A DNA stretch of 64,000 nucleotides from Thermoprotei archaeon (lineage in GTDB: Archaea > Thermoproteota > Thermoprotei > QMSL01), in contig QMSP01000002.1 of assembly GCA_003650925.1 (NCBI GenBank), positions 62,001-126,000 of the forward strand, read 5' to 3'. The notes beneath the pieces are model-generated. The model saw only the letters and a program-made list of their open reading frames with translations, searched no databases and had not been told where the DNA came from. Positions 1 to 10,400 of this stretch are shown one piece after another; within the stretch, counting starts at the first letter, position 1; each line of letters begins with the position of its first letter. Both the position numbers and the translations under genes were made by a program.

Positions 1-684
1 TCTAGCCACCACGTGCGCGGCCTTGATTGAATATTTCTCCATTAGTGAGGGTATCTGACTAGGATCCTCTATGTGTTCCATGATCCCTTTGCCTTTCTCC
101 ACCATTTCGGAGAGAAGATATTCATTGTAATCAGCTCCTATGCCGAAGATCACAAGCTCACAGCCTAGGTCTGCTAGCTCCCTAGCCACATCTACATATG
201 CCTGTACATCAGCTACATCAGTAGGTTGACCATCAGTCAATAGGAAAAGCCTTAGAGGCTTATCCTGCTTAGCAAGAGTCATGACTTCACTAATAGCCTT
301 TCTTAAAGCCGCATACATGCTTGTGGCTCCTTCTGCTGTTAATGTAGAAACAAGGCTCTTAGCCCTTTCTCTCTCTTTATCAGTTATGTTGGTGAAGCTT
401 CCTACTCTATCAACTCCTGTTGAAAACGTATAGAGCACTAAGTCTCCACCATCTGGGATGGAATCAATGACCCTCATGGCTGCCTCACGAGCAGCCTCTA
501 TCTTATCTCCTGCCATTGAACCACTCTTATCAATAAGCATAACTATAGTCGGAGGGGTCACGCTAATCATCCTAGCAGGAGCTTCACCAGCAATACCTCT
601 CAAGGCAATCTTGAAGTATATTGAGGTTGGCTTCTCAGTCATGAAGGCATACGAGTTGCTAGTCTTCACTTCCATCTCAAGCAC
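1..684 (-). CDS. VWA (von Willebrand factor A) domain protein, truncated by the window edge
   Basis: My reading of the complement of 1-684 (GTG start at 684) gives MEVKTSNSYAFMTEKPTSIYFKIALRG...TIVMLIDKSGSMAGDKIEAAREA...LFLLTDGQPTDV. DxSxS MIDAS motif present. Not listed in the ORF track because it has no stop in the window. Confidence 0.85.
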   Translation of the reverse strand, partial: MLEMEVKTSNSYAFMTEKPTSIYFKIALRGIAGEAPARMISVTPPTIVMLIDKSGSMAGDKIEAAREAAMRVIDSIPDGGDLVLYTFSTGVDRVGSFTNITDKERERAKSLVSTLTAEGATSMYAALRKAISEVMTLAKQDKPLRLFLLTDGQPTDVADVQAYVDVARELADLGCELVIFGIGADYNEYLLSEMVEKGKGIMEHIEDPSQIPSLMEKYSIKAAHVVAR

Positions 685-757
685 ATTATCACACTCCTAT
701 ATGAGCTTCTGTTGTATTAATATTCACCGACTCATGTTTAAATACTAAACTTTTAAC

Positions 758-3088
758 CTATGCACTCAAGTCCTCGTGGATCGAAAGCTTTGAGGCGGCT
801 ATGGCCACTTGACCTACACATAGTCCTCCATCTCCAGGAGGAAGCTTTCTGGCCGTGAGGACTACTACATCATTGCCTACGCTCTCAAGAATGCCTGATA
901 CTATGAAGTTGTTCACTGCAGCACCTCCTGAAACGATAATAGTCCTTATATCCCCACGAAGACAGCGTAGTGCGACTTCTCCCAGAGCTCTACCTAAAGT
1001 TCTTTGGATTCCTGCAGCCAATCTCCTCCTATCAACATGGTCCATGAGCTCGACTACCTGCTGTGCTATATAGGCAGTATCGACTATGAGCTTACCATCT
1101 GCCATTACTACTTTGTAGTCAAGCTCCAGAGGATCATGACCAAGAGCATACTCTTCAAGCTTTATTGCAGGCTCGCCCTCATATGTTCTCTCATAGCATA
1201 CGCCCAGTAGAGCCGACATAGCATCCAAGAACCTTCCTATGCTTGAAGTCAATGGACATCTCCTTGAGAAGGCTTGCCTAATAGCTATTCTAGCCTCCTC
1301 GACTCCGTAGGGGAGGTGCTCATGGAGATTCCTATTGACTATAAAGCTCTCTACTTCATCATCATCCATAAAGGCTGTGAGTATGCCTATAAGCATTCTC
1401 ACAGGGTACTTAGTAGCTCTATCGCCTCCAGGCATGGGATGAGACATCAGATGCCCTCTCCTGATGTAATCATCATACCTGGCTATCATAACCTCGCCTC
1501 CCCATACACTCCCATCCTCTCCAAACCCTACTCCATCTATGGCTATGCCTACGACCTCCTCGTCTTCGGGCACCTCATGCTCAACCATGACTGACGTTAT
1601 GTGTGCATGATGGTGCTGAGTCAAGATCAGAGGAGTGTTCATCTCCTTCGCCATCTCCTCAGCTCTCCTCCTTGTGAGATACCCTGGGTGCATGTCAGCT
1701 ACAAGAATACTCTCCCTTAGGTCGACTCTATAGGCCCTAAGAAGAAAATTAAGAGCCTCCTCCAGGTATTCTAAGGTGGCAATATTGTCAACGTCTCCTA
1801 TGTATTGCGTGGGTATTACGTACTTGCCTATCCCAAGAGCTCCACAGTTGGATAACATGGCTCCAAAGGCTATTATGGGCTTTTTAAGCTTAAAGGGCAG
1901 CTTTATCCATCTTGGAACAAATCCCCTGCTCCTCCTCAAAAAGGATGGCATTCCATGAGTCAGCCTGATCACGCTATCATCAGCACCATTGACTATCCTT
2001 CTATTATGCATGAGAAAATAATCTACTATTCCCTTAAGCTTGACAAAGGCCTCCTTGTTATCTCTACATATAGGCTCTCCTGGAGGATTCCCACTGGTCA
2101 TGATGAGAAACTTGTCCTTGGTCTCCCTAAGAAGGAGGTAGTGAATGCCTGAGTATGCCAACATTACGCCAAGAGTTCTCAGGCCTGGAGCTACAAGCTC
2201 TGATACAGGAGCATCATTCCTTCTAGGAGCCACGACTATGGGCCTTTGATAGGAGGAAAGCAGCTTAGCTATGTTCTCATCAACTACAATGAGTTTTCCA
2301 GCAATTTCCAAATTAAGAGCCATGACGGCAAAGGGTTTCTGTGGCCTTCTTTTTCGCCTCCTAAGCTCCATTACAACTTCATCATCTGATGCCAGAGCAG
2401 CTATGTGAAAGCCGCCTATTCCTTTTACTGCCACTATATATCCCTCATCTATCAGCCTAGCCGCTTCAACTAGTGGATCGTCAACCTCAACCCTTCTACC
2501 CTCAGCATCAAATAGCGTTATCTTAGGGCCACATATAGGGCAACTTATCCCTTGAGCATGATACCTCCTCACGTTGTTCAGATCCTCGTATTCCGAAAGG
2601 CATATACTACAAAGGGGGAAGTCTCGCATACTCGTATTCTCCCTATCATAAGGCACTTTCTCTATTATGGTGAATCTAGGACCACACCATGCACAAGAAT
2701 TGAAGGGATATCGATACCACCTTGAGGAGGGATCAAGTATTTCCTTTAGGCACTGATCACATATGCTGAAGTCAGGAGGTATGATGGAGAGCAGATCGCT
2801 TTCGTAAGCGCTCCTCTTAATTACAAACTGTCTATATCCTCTTGGCCCTACTTCCTCTACTACCACATCCTCTATCTCAGCCGTGGGAGGCTTCTCCTCT
2901 AGTAGGGCTCTTAAAAACTTCCTCAGGGCATCTTCCTCTCCTTCTACAAATATCTCTACCTCGACTCCTCCCTTATTCCTAACGTACCCACTAAGGCCGA
3001 GCCTTATGGCTAGCCTATGCACAAAAGGTCTGAAGCCCACTCCTTGAACCACACCTACGACCTTTATCAGCCATGCTCTTCTCTTCAT
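758..3088 (-). CDS. hypF: Carbamoyltransferase HypF ([NiFe] hydrogenase maturation)
   Basis: Acylphosphatase-like N-terminus GVVQGVGFRPFVHRLA, two CxxC zinc-finger pairs, YrdC-like region and HHHAH motif. Confidence 0.97.
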   Translation of the reverse strand: MKRRAWLIKVVGVVQGVGFRPFVHRLAIRLGLSGYVRNKGGVEVEIFVEGEEDALRKFLRALLEEKPPTAEIEDVVVEEVGPRGYRQFVIKRSAYESDLLSIIPPDFSICDQCLKEILDPSSRWYRYPFNSCAWCGPRFTIIEKVPYDRENTSMRDFPLCSICLSEYEDLNNVRRYHAQGISCPICGPKITLFDAEGRRVEVDDPLVEAARLIDEGYIVAVKGIGGFHIAALASDDEVVMELRRRKRRPQKPFAVMALNLEIAGKLIVVDENIAKLLSSYQRPIVVAPRRNDAPVSELVAPGLRTLGVMLAYSGIHYLLLRETKDKFLIMTSGNPPGEPICRDNKEAFVKLKGIVDYFLMHNRRIVNGADDSVIRLTHGMPSFLRRSRGFVPRWIKLPFKLKKPIIAFGAMLSNCGALGIGKYVIPTQYIGDVDNIATLEYLEEALNFLLRAYRVDLRESILVADMHPGYLTRRRAEEMAKEMNTPLILTQHHHAHITSVMVEHEVPEDEEVVGIAIDGVGFGEDGSVWGGEVMIARYDDYIRRGHLMSHPMPGGDRATKYPVRMLIGILTAFMDDDEVESFIVNRNLHEHLPYGVEEARIAIRQAFSRRCPLTSSIGRFLDAMSALLGVCYERTYEGEPAIKLEEYALGHDPLELDYKVVMADGKLIVDTAYIAQQVVELMDHVDRRRLAAGIQRTLGRALGEVALRCLRGDIRTIIVSGGAAVNNFIVSGILESVGNDVVVLTARKLPPGDGGLCVGQVAIAASKLSIHEDLSA

Positions 3089-3154
3089 TCGAGTCCTCAG
3101 AATATAGCCTAGGATATTTAAGGGTGGCGTAATCTCCTTATCAGGGAAGGCTGT

Positions 3155-3385
3155 ATGTGCTTAGGAGTGCCTGCAAGGGTTCTTAGGGTGAAGGAGGACT
3201 TAGCAGTAGTTGACTACGGAGGCGGGGTGATCAAGGAAGTTGATGCCAGTATTGTGCCTGACATAAAGCCAGGAGACTACGTCATAGTGCACGCGGGGAT
3301 AATAATAGCTAAGATAGATGAGGAGGAGGCCATGGAGATGATAAAGGCCTTGAGAGAGCTCAGAGCTCTACTGGATAGGCTATAG
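3155..3385 (+). CDS. hypC: HypC/HupF family hydrogenase maturation chaperone
   Basis: MCLGVPARV N-terminus and DIKPGDYVIVHAG motif; 76 aa. Confidence 0.96.
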   Translation: MCLGVPARVLRVKEDLAVVDYGGGVIKEVDASIVPDIKPGDYVIVHAGIIIAKIDEEEAMEMIKALRELRALLDRL

Positions 3386-3388
3386 CTT

Positions 3389-4411
3389 CTAGCATATTCT
3401 AGGAACTATCTCTCCTCTTGGAGGCTCTACGACCACGAGCCCTCCTATGCTGGTTCTCATGAGCACGTAGCCAGGTCTGCCTTGAACAGCCTTGCCTATT
3501 ATGCAGGCATCTACATAGCCCTCACTCCTTAGTGCTTCAACTATATCATCCGCTCTATCACTACTAACCGCTAATAAAGCTCTCCCCTCACAGGCAAGTA
3601 CGAGGGGGTCTATACCTAGCATCTCGCAGTAGGCTTTTACTTCATCCCTAATAGGAACCTTATCTTCCTCGATCACTATAGTGACTCCCGATTTCTTAGC
3701 CATCTCATTGAGGGCCATAGCTAGTCCTCCTCTTGTTGGATCTTTTGCTGCATGTACTCCGCCCACGCCTACGACTATGTTCATAACCTTTGTTAGAGGT
3801 TCACAGTCTGATCTGAGAGTAGTGCTTGATACGTTGATTCCACTTTGAAGAGCCATGATGACTGCTCCATGCTCTCCAATGGTGCCTGTTATTATTATGG
3901 CATCACCAGGCTTTACATTGGAGTCTAGTAGAAGCTCATTAGCTTTAGCTATACCTATGCCTACCGTTGAGATCACTATCTGGTCTAGTGAGCCTCTTGG
4001 CATGACCTTGAAATCCCCTCCTATAAGCGCAATGCCCTCGCTCTTGACGATCTTCCTCATGGAATCAAGTATCCTGTTCAGTTCGCTCACGGAAAAGCCT
4101 TCCTCAACCACTATTGAGTCCATGATTGCTAAGGGTTTAGCTCCCTTTACAACTAAGTCGTTAATGGTTCCTGTGATGGCAAGCTTGCCTATATCGCCCC
4201 CTGGAAAGAATATGGGGTTCACCGTGTAGCTATCCATGGTGACCACTACATGTACATCTCCAAGAGGTATGGTGGCTGAATCTTCCATGTCTATTAGGCC
4301 TACGCCTCCTCCAACTTTTCCAGGCTTGAACTTAGTGAGAATGAGCTTCTCTATCAGGTCTTGCATCTCTACTCCACCAGAGCCATGCGCAAGAGTTATC
4401 TTCTCATGCAC
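3389..4411 (-). CDS. hypE: Hydrogenase expression/formation protein HypE
   Basis: ITLAHGSGGVEMQDLI N-terminus, AIR-synthase-like GGDFKVMPRG and DPTRGGLA motifs, C-terminal PRIC. Confidence 0.96.
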   Translation of the reverse strand: MHEKITLAHGSGGVEMQDLIEKLILTKFKPGKVGGGVGLIDMEDSATIPLGDVHVVVTMDSYTVNPIFFPGGDIGKLAITGTINDLVVKGAKPLAIMDSIVVEEGFSVSELNRILDSMRKIVKSEGIALIGGDFKVMPRGSLDQIVISTVGIGIAKANELLLDSNVKPGDAIIITGTIGEHGAVIMALQSGINVSSTTLRSDCEPLTKVMNIVVGVGGVHAAKDPTRGGLAMALNEMAKKSGVTIVIEEDKVPIRDEVKAYCEMLGIDPLVLACEGRALLAVSSDRADDIVEALRSEGYVDACIIGKAVQGRPGYVLMRTSIGGLVVVEPPRGEIVPRIC

Positions 4412-4513
4412 ATTCCTTCCCCCAGCTCGAGGTTCGTGAACAGTAGTACAGGGCTGCCTTTTATGATTAATGGCAGGTAAAGCTCTTAAGAGACATCATG
4501 TCTTCTAAATGTT

Positions 4514-5632
4514 GTGGAACTGCTTCGAGAGTATAGAAGTAAAGAACTGGCTGAGCGAGTAGTCAAGGTCATCCACAAGCTATACGATGAGATAAGCTCC
4601 ACCAGGAGATCCATCAAGATAATGAGCTTTTGTGGCACACATGAACATACCATAGTGCGCTATGGGATAAGAAGCCTTATGCCTGAAGGAATTGAGCTCA
4701 TAGCTGGGCCTGGATGCCCCGTCTGTATAACGCCTGCTGATGTAATTGAGGCTGCTGCTAAGATATCTCTTGAAGGCATTAGAGTCTATACGTATGGAGA
4801 CCTCTATAGAGTACCAGGCATAAATCTAAGTCTTGCTCAAGCTAGAGCTCAAGGAGGAGATGTCATAGTAGTCTACAGCTTCATGGACGCTATTAGGCTG
4901 GCTAAGGAGAACAGAAGGGAATCAGTCTTCGTTGCAGTAGGCTTTGAGACTACTCAGCCATCAGTTGCAAGTAGGCTGGTCAAGGGTGAGGTCCCACCTA
5001 ACCTGAAACTCCTCATAGCATATAGACTCACTCCACCTATTCTCAAATACATACTTTCTCAAGGAGAAGTACCTCTAGACGGCATAATAGCTCCAGGCCA
5101 TGTCTCCACTATCGTTGGCTCCAACGCATGGGCTTTTGCCGCTAATGAATATGGCAAACCAACGGTAGTTGCAGGATTTGAGCCCTTGGATATTCTCATA
5201 GCAGTACTTGAGATATTGAAACAGATAAGACTAGGAAAGCCTTGCCTTCATAATGAATACACGCGAGCAGTAAGTCCTGAAGGAAACAGAATAGCTCTTA
5301 GATACATATATGAAGCCTTTGAAATCACGGAGGGACTATGGAGAGGCATAGGCTTTGTGCCTGACAGTGCTCTAAGGCTTAAAGAGCCTTATACTATGTA
5401 CGATGCTGAGCGAGAATATGGGCTGGAGATCGGAAGAAAGGACTATCTACGCCCAGGCTGCAGATGTGGTGATGTCATAGTGGGCAAGGCTAAGCCAACT
5501 GACTGTCCTCTATTCATGAAACTATGTACGCCTACTAGGCCTTATGGGCCTTGCATGGTATCAAGTGAAGGCACATGTGCCATATGGGCTAAGTATGGAG
5601 GTGTAGCTTATCTGAGGGAGTTTACACTCTAG
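4514..5632 (+). CDS. hypD: Hydrogenase formation protein HypD
   Basis: FCGTHEHTI, GPGCPVCITP and GFETTQPS motifs; C-terminal cysteines. Confidence 0.96.
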   Translation: MELLREYRSKELAERVVKVIHKLYDEISSTRRSIKIMSFCGTHEHTIVRYGIRSLMPEGIELIAGPGCPVCITPADVIEAAAKISLEGIRVYTYGDLYRVPGINLSLAQARAQGGDVIVVYSFMDAIRLAKENRRESVFVAVGFETTQPSVASRLVKGEVPPNLKLLIAYRLTPPILKYILSQGEVPLDGIIAPGHVSTIVGSNAWAFAANEYGKPTVVAGFEPLDILIAVLEILKQIRLGKPCLHNEYTRAVSPEGNRIALRYIYEAFEITEGLWRGIGFVPDSALRLKEPYTMYDAEREYGLEIGRKDYLRPGCRCGDVIVGKAKPTDCPLFMKLCTPTRPYGPCMVSSEGTCAIWAKYGGVAYLREFTL

Positions 5633-5638
5633 CTTTCA

Positions 5639-6628
5639 TCAACAACCTAGCCTTGGTGAGAGCTTCTCATCTCTGAATATGGCTACAAAAGGACCACCTA
5701 TCTCTCCCATGTAGGCTCTTGCTAGTCCCTCCGTATTAAAGCCATAACCTACGCGCCCCATCTTATCTATGGCTATGACGCCTGCAGTCCCTTCACCAAG
5801 TCTTCTTGTGACCTCTTCAATGGCCTTGGAGCATGATGATAGAGGGTCTGTTCCTTGCTTCATTAAGGTGTAGACCATGTAGCAAAGACAGGTCCTCATG
5901 ATCACCTCCCCTATGCCTGTCGCTGAGACAGCACCTACCTCGTTGTCAGCATAGAAGCCAGCTCCAGGTATTGGTGAATCACCTATTCTTCCCGGCATCT
6001 TAAGCCATATACCTCCAGTTGACGTTGCAGCGGCTAGATTTCCCTCCTCATCTAGCGCGACAGCGCCTACAGTATCTGAAAACATCCCTTGATTATATAG
6101 TTCTCTGTTCCTCTTCAAGTACTTTAGCTCGCCTCTGATGAAAAGCTCCTTTACGTCTTGGAACCTCCTGATCTTTCTAGGATCCTTAAAGTAATCCTCA
6201 CTTACAAAATCAAGCCCAATCCTTTTAGCCAGCTCTTCAGCAGCTTTGCCCACTAGAAGAACATGGTCTGTAAGCTTCATGACATAGCCTGCAAGCACTA
6301 CTGGATTCTTGACTCTACTTACAGCGGCTACTGCACCCACTTCAAGCCCTTTGCCATACATAACTCCAGCATCCAATTCTACATAACCTCTCAGATTGAA
6401 GACAGCACCTTTGCCTGCATTAAATAGCCCAGAATCCTCAAGATACTTAACAGCCTCTATTACAGCCTCCAAGGCTGAACCACTTTTCATAGCCTCATAA
6501 CCTTCTATAGCAGCACTCCTCAAAGCCTTTCTATACTCTACCTCAAGATGAGGCTCGCTCAGCACTCTTCGCCAAGTCCCTGCTCCTCCATGAACTAGAA
6601 CTCCCGCCCTCCTGAAACTTGAGTTCAA
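5639..6628 (-). CDS. Isoaspartyl peptidase / plant-type L-asparaginase (Ntn hydrolase)
   Basis: VHGGAGTW N-terminus and SDTVGAVALDEEGNLAAATSTGG autoprocessing-site context. Confidence 0.93.
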   Translation of the reverse strand: MNSSFRRAGVLVHGGAGTWRRVLSEPHLEVEYRKALRSAAIEGYEAMKSGSALEAVIEAVKYLEDSGLFNAGKGAVFNLRGYVELDAGVMYGKGLEVGAVAAVSRVKNPVVLAGYVMKLTDHVLLVGKAAEELAKRIGLDFVSEDYFKDPRKIRRFQDVKELFIRGELKYLKRNRELYNQGMFSDTVGAVALDEEGNLAAATSTGGIWLKMPGRIGDSPIPGAGFYADNEVGAVSATGIGEVIMRTCLCYMVYTLMKQGTDPLSSCSKAIEEVTRRLGEGTAGVIAIDKMGRVGYGFNTEGLARAYMGEIGGPFVAIFRDEKLSPRLGC

Positions 6629-7245
6629 TGTTCTCCCTCCTTTGCTCTTATCTTACTCTCCTCACTTTTGGGGACAAAGACGAAGGCTACTAGAACGCAT
6701 CCATAATGACCATCAGGTACACGCTCTATGACCTCAACTCTATAGTCAGCCTTACTCAACTTCATCCTCCTAGCCTCAGCCATCCTATGAAGAGTTGCCT
6801 TGAGCTCCTTAAGGAGCTCCTCTCTGTTGACATGACCATGCGCCTCAGCTACGATCCCATATCTCAAACCTCTATCATCAACACCAAACCCCCAAGCTAT
6901 GCCAGCTGATATCATCTCTCCTGGTCCTCCTAGCTCTTTAGCTAGGACGCAGAAGGTTATGGTGCCTGGAGTTATCTCGACATACTCTACCTCAACTGCG
7001 CCGCTAGGTATTATGGAGGAGACTGGCACCAAGTTGCACTGTGCTATGCCTGCATCCATAAGTGCCTCATCAAAGGCATTAAGTTCTGATATTTTATTCA
7101 CCGCTTTTCCACTGGTTATGAAGAAGTATTTTGGGATTTGGAAGCTATCTTCATCCCTATCGTTCATATAGTCTATGAACCTCCAGCGGTATTTCAAGCT
7201 AAAGAAAGGGTTTAATAGGTTTCTAAGTTCACCTCCACATATCAA
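6625..7245 (-). CDS. pdaD: Pyruvoyl-dependent arginine decarboxylase
   Basis: Self-cleavage region NLVPVSSIIP, followed by TPGTITFCVLAKELGGPGEMISAGIAWGF; 4-nt overlap with the downstream gene. Confidence 0.88.
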   Translation of the reverse strand: MICGGELRNLLNPFFSLKYRWRFIDYMNDRDEDSFQIPKYFFITSGKAVNKISELNAFDEALMDAGIAQCNLVPVSSIIPSGAVEVEYVEITPGTITFCVLAKELGGPGEMISAGIAWGFGVDDRGLRYGIVAEAHGHVNREELLKELKATLHRMAEARRMKLSKADYRVEVIERVPDGHYGCVLVAFVFVPKSEESKIRAKEGEH

Positions 7246-7446
7246 TTCCTGCCCTGGTACATAGTATGATCAGTTTGTAGGCCTATTATATTCATGAGCA
7301 TGGAAGGCTAGAGGTTGGTATGGTTATAGTTCTACACCGTATAGGTCATGTGAGTGGCAGATGAGGTTTATTACTCTCAAGCATATGAAATTCAATCAGA
7401 ACATTTTTATTATACTCAGTAAATCGGTAAGCTGAGGGAACAATAT

Positions 7447-10400
7447 TTGGGAAACTTAGTTACAGGCCTCATGATAACTCTCATGATGATATGTATAGGT
7501 TTGGCATGTGCTTACAACGACCTCCTGCTTGTTACAAGCAAGACTTGCTATAACTACACGGAGATTCTAATCCTGGAGTATAGAGGAGAGGAGCCAGCTA
7601 AAGAGCTCATGTTTGCATATCCCATACCTCCTAACACTACATGGCAGATATGTGACCTCGTGAAAGCTAATCCCAAGCCCATAGCCATCATGAAGAGAGG
7701 CCCTAACACATTGCTTCTCTTCACTGTACGACTAGTTGACCAGCTACCCTCTAAAGTGACCATAATGTGTAACGTCACCGTTCTAGAGCTTAGAAGTAAT
7801 CTAAACAAAGATAACTCAGGAAGCTCTTATGAAATACCATCAACATTAATGGTTAAATTCACAAGAGCTACCTACTGGTGGAACTACACGGCACCTGAAG
7901 TAGTTGAAGTGGTGGATGAGATCAGGTCTGCTCTGAGCGAGGAGGACAATGTATATGAAATAGTCATGGCCATACGCGAATGGCTGATCAAGAACATGAA
8001 ATATACTCTTCATAGGGAGAGAAGAGGAGCTGTTGAGGCAATACTTAGTAGAGAAGGAGATTGTTCAGAATATGCAGACATCTTCATTGCCTTATGTAGA
8101 GCTATGAGGTTGCCTGCAAGAAGAGCCTGGGGATGGCTGGTTAACATAAGAGGTGAGTATGCTACATGGCTAGGTCATACGTGGCCTGAGGTGTGGGTAC
8201 CTTCCATCAGGTCATGGGTTCCTATTGAGGTAACTATGATAGGTGAAGAGAAAGCGCCTAATCTAGGTGAAGTGGACACAAGATATCTTGCCTTTCTAAT
8301 AGAAGATGGCACTGAAGATATCACCTTGATGAGGATAATGCCAAGGGATGAATCAGCTCTTCCTGGCTCTGGGGAATGGAAGATGATAGATAAGGATGTA
8401 TGGCTCACATCTAGTATTATGATTCGTCCTATGAAGAAGAACCTTGGTGATCGCATTCTTGCGGCAAGGCTTAAACTGTTGATCGCTATAGCTATCGCTG
8501 TGCTAATAGCTGCAGCTCTTGTGATGAGTAGTATAAAGCAGAAGAGGGCTATCAAAGCTATTCTACTCCTCATAATGCTATTAGCACTAGTTAGCTGGAC
8601 AAGTGCTGTAGAAGCGAATGACGTTGAGGTAAGAGGTAAAGTAGTGGACATCTATGGCAATCCCATAGAGAACGCGACTATAGTCGTGCTTTTTGGCGAA
8701 GAGCGCTTGGAGGTAAGCACTAATGAAGCTGGCGAGTTCAATATCAATCTAAGCTCTCCATCCCTCCTCTACATATATCACGTGAATGAAGAGGGTATTC
8801 ATGACTATGTCCCCGTCACGATATACGTTGACCGCTCCTCAAATATCACAGTAACTCTACATCCAGGGGCTCTTCTTCGATTAGAGGGCCAGCCCTTTAG
8901 TATTGAACTTGCTTCTCTCGCTAGGGTGAGCGGCATAGTCGTTCTCGCAGAGAGGCCCATGCCTCTCCACTCCATAACTAGTTATGGCACTTACACCTCC
9001 TCAAATGTTTTTGGACTAGAGCCCAATGAAGCTGTAGTCCCAGCTAACATACCCTTCAGGCTTAAGATACAGCTCGTCACTACTCCTGCCATAATGCCAA
9101 TGCTCAAGAACGTCACTATGGAGACTACACTTGAGGAGATGGAAGAACTTCTTACTAAGATGGGGAGAAGGCTTACATTTCGAAGCACTAGGACCATAGA
9201 GATACCTGCTAATGGGTCCTACGTAGTGAGGCAAGGAGCCCTCATAGTACTTGATGTCAGTAAGATAGTACTTGAGCTTGACATAAACGGATATGCAGAC
9301 ATACTCGATAGACTAGACGGCACGATCTCAGACCTCGAGCGACTAGGCCTTTATATGTATGGAGACAGACTCCTGCTGGAGAAGGCGAAAGAAAGGCTTG
9401 AGGAAGCTAAGGTTCTGGTTGAAAAGGATCTCTTAGCTGAGGCCTACGTCAAGCTGAGGGAAGTCTATCTCTCAGTTCTAAGAGTATACTCTCATGTGAA
9501 GGACCTTCTACTTGAGGAGAATCGTGCTCTATTCGGCATAACGCTCTTTATATCCTTAACTTCATTCATGGTAGCCGCTCTTCTGTTTGAAGATAGGCGA
9601 AGAAGAGCTTTTGTATCAGCCTTAATAGCCGCTACCATAGTAATTGCGCTATATGTACTTCAGCCTCTCATGCGCCTAATGAAGACTGAGACCCTCATCA
9701 TGATAATATCCTCCTCCATATCCTTCCCACCCTTCCTCTCTCTAATTCTCCATATAGAGCCTACAAGCAGAGTTGGGATGGCTTTAGCTCTGGCAAAGAG
9801 GAACATTAGGAGGTGGAAGCTGAGGTCTATGCTCATATTGATATCTACCACTCTAATAGTAGCATCCCTAGTATCGCTTACTTCAGCCTCAGTGACATAC
9901 ACTACCATAACCACCAGGATAAACCTAGAGATCCCCAAGGGCTCATTACTTCTAAAGGGCATATCTTCAATTGAGGCTTTAAAGGAGTATGCAAGAAGAC
10001 TTGCAGGTCTTCATGCAGCAGAAGTCTTTCCTGTTTCAAGGCTGGACATGAGCTTAATGGAGTTCATCAAGACGAACTTCAGGGTAAGAGAAGTTCTACC
10101 TATGGTGATAACCCTTCCTACTATGCGTCCTCTCACATGGCTGGAGAGTGCAAAAGGTAGCCTGCCTGTATTCGGCATTATAGGGCTTGATTTTCAAGAG
10201 GACCCCATTGCGAAGGTACTTGAGGAAGGGGTCATCGAAGGCAATTTAAGAGATCTTGAGAACAGCAGGACTATAGCTGTCTCAAGCATAATGGCTGATG
10301 TTTTGGACCTAGAAGTAGGCTCAGTAGTCGAGATATTCAACATGAAGTACAGAGTAGTGGCTATTATAGACGACAATGCAGTAGTCAGGACAAAAGATCT

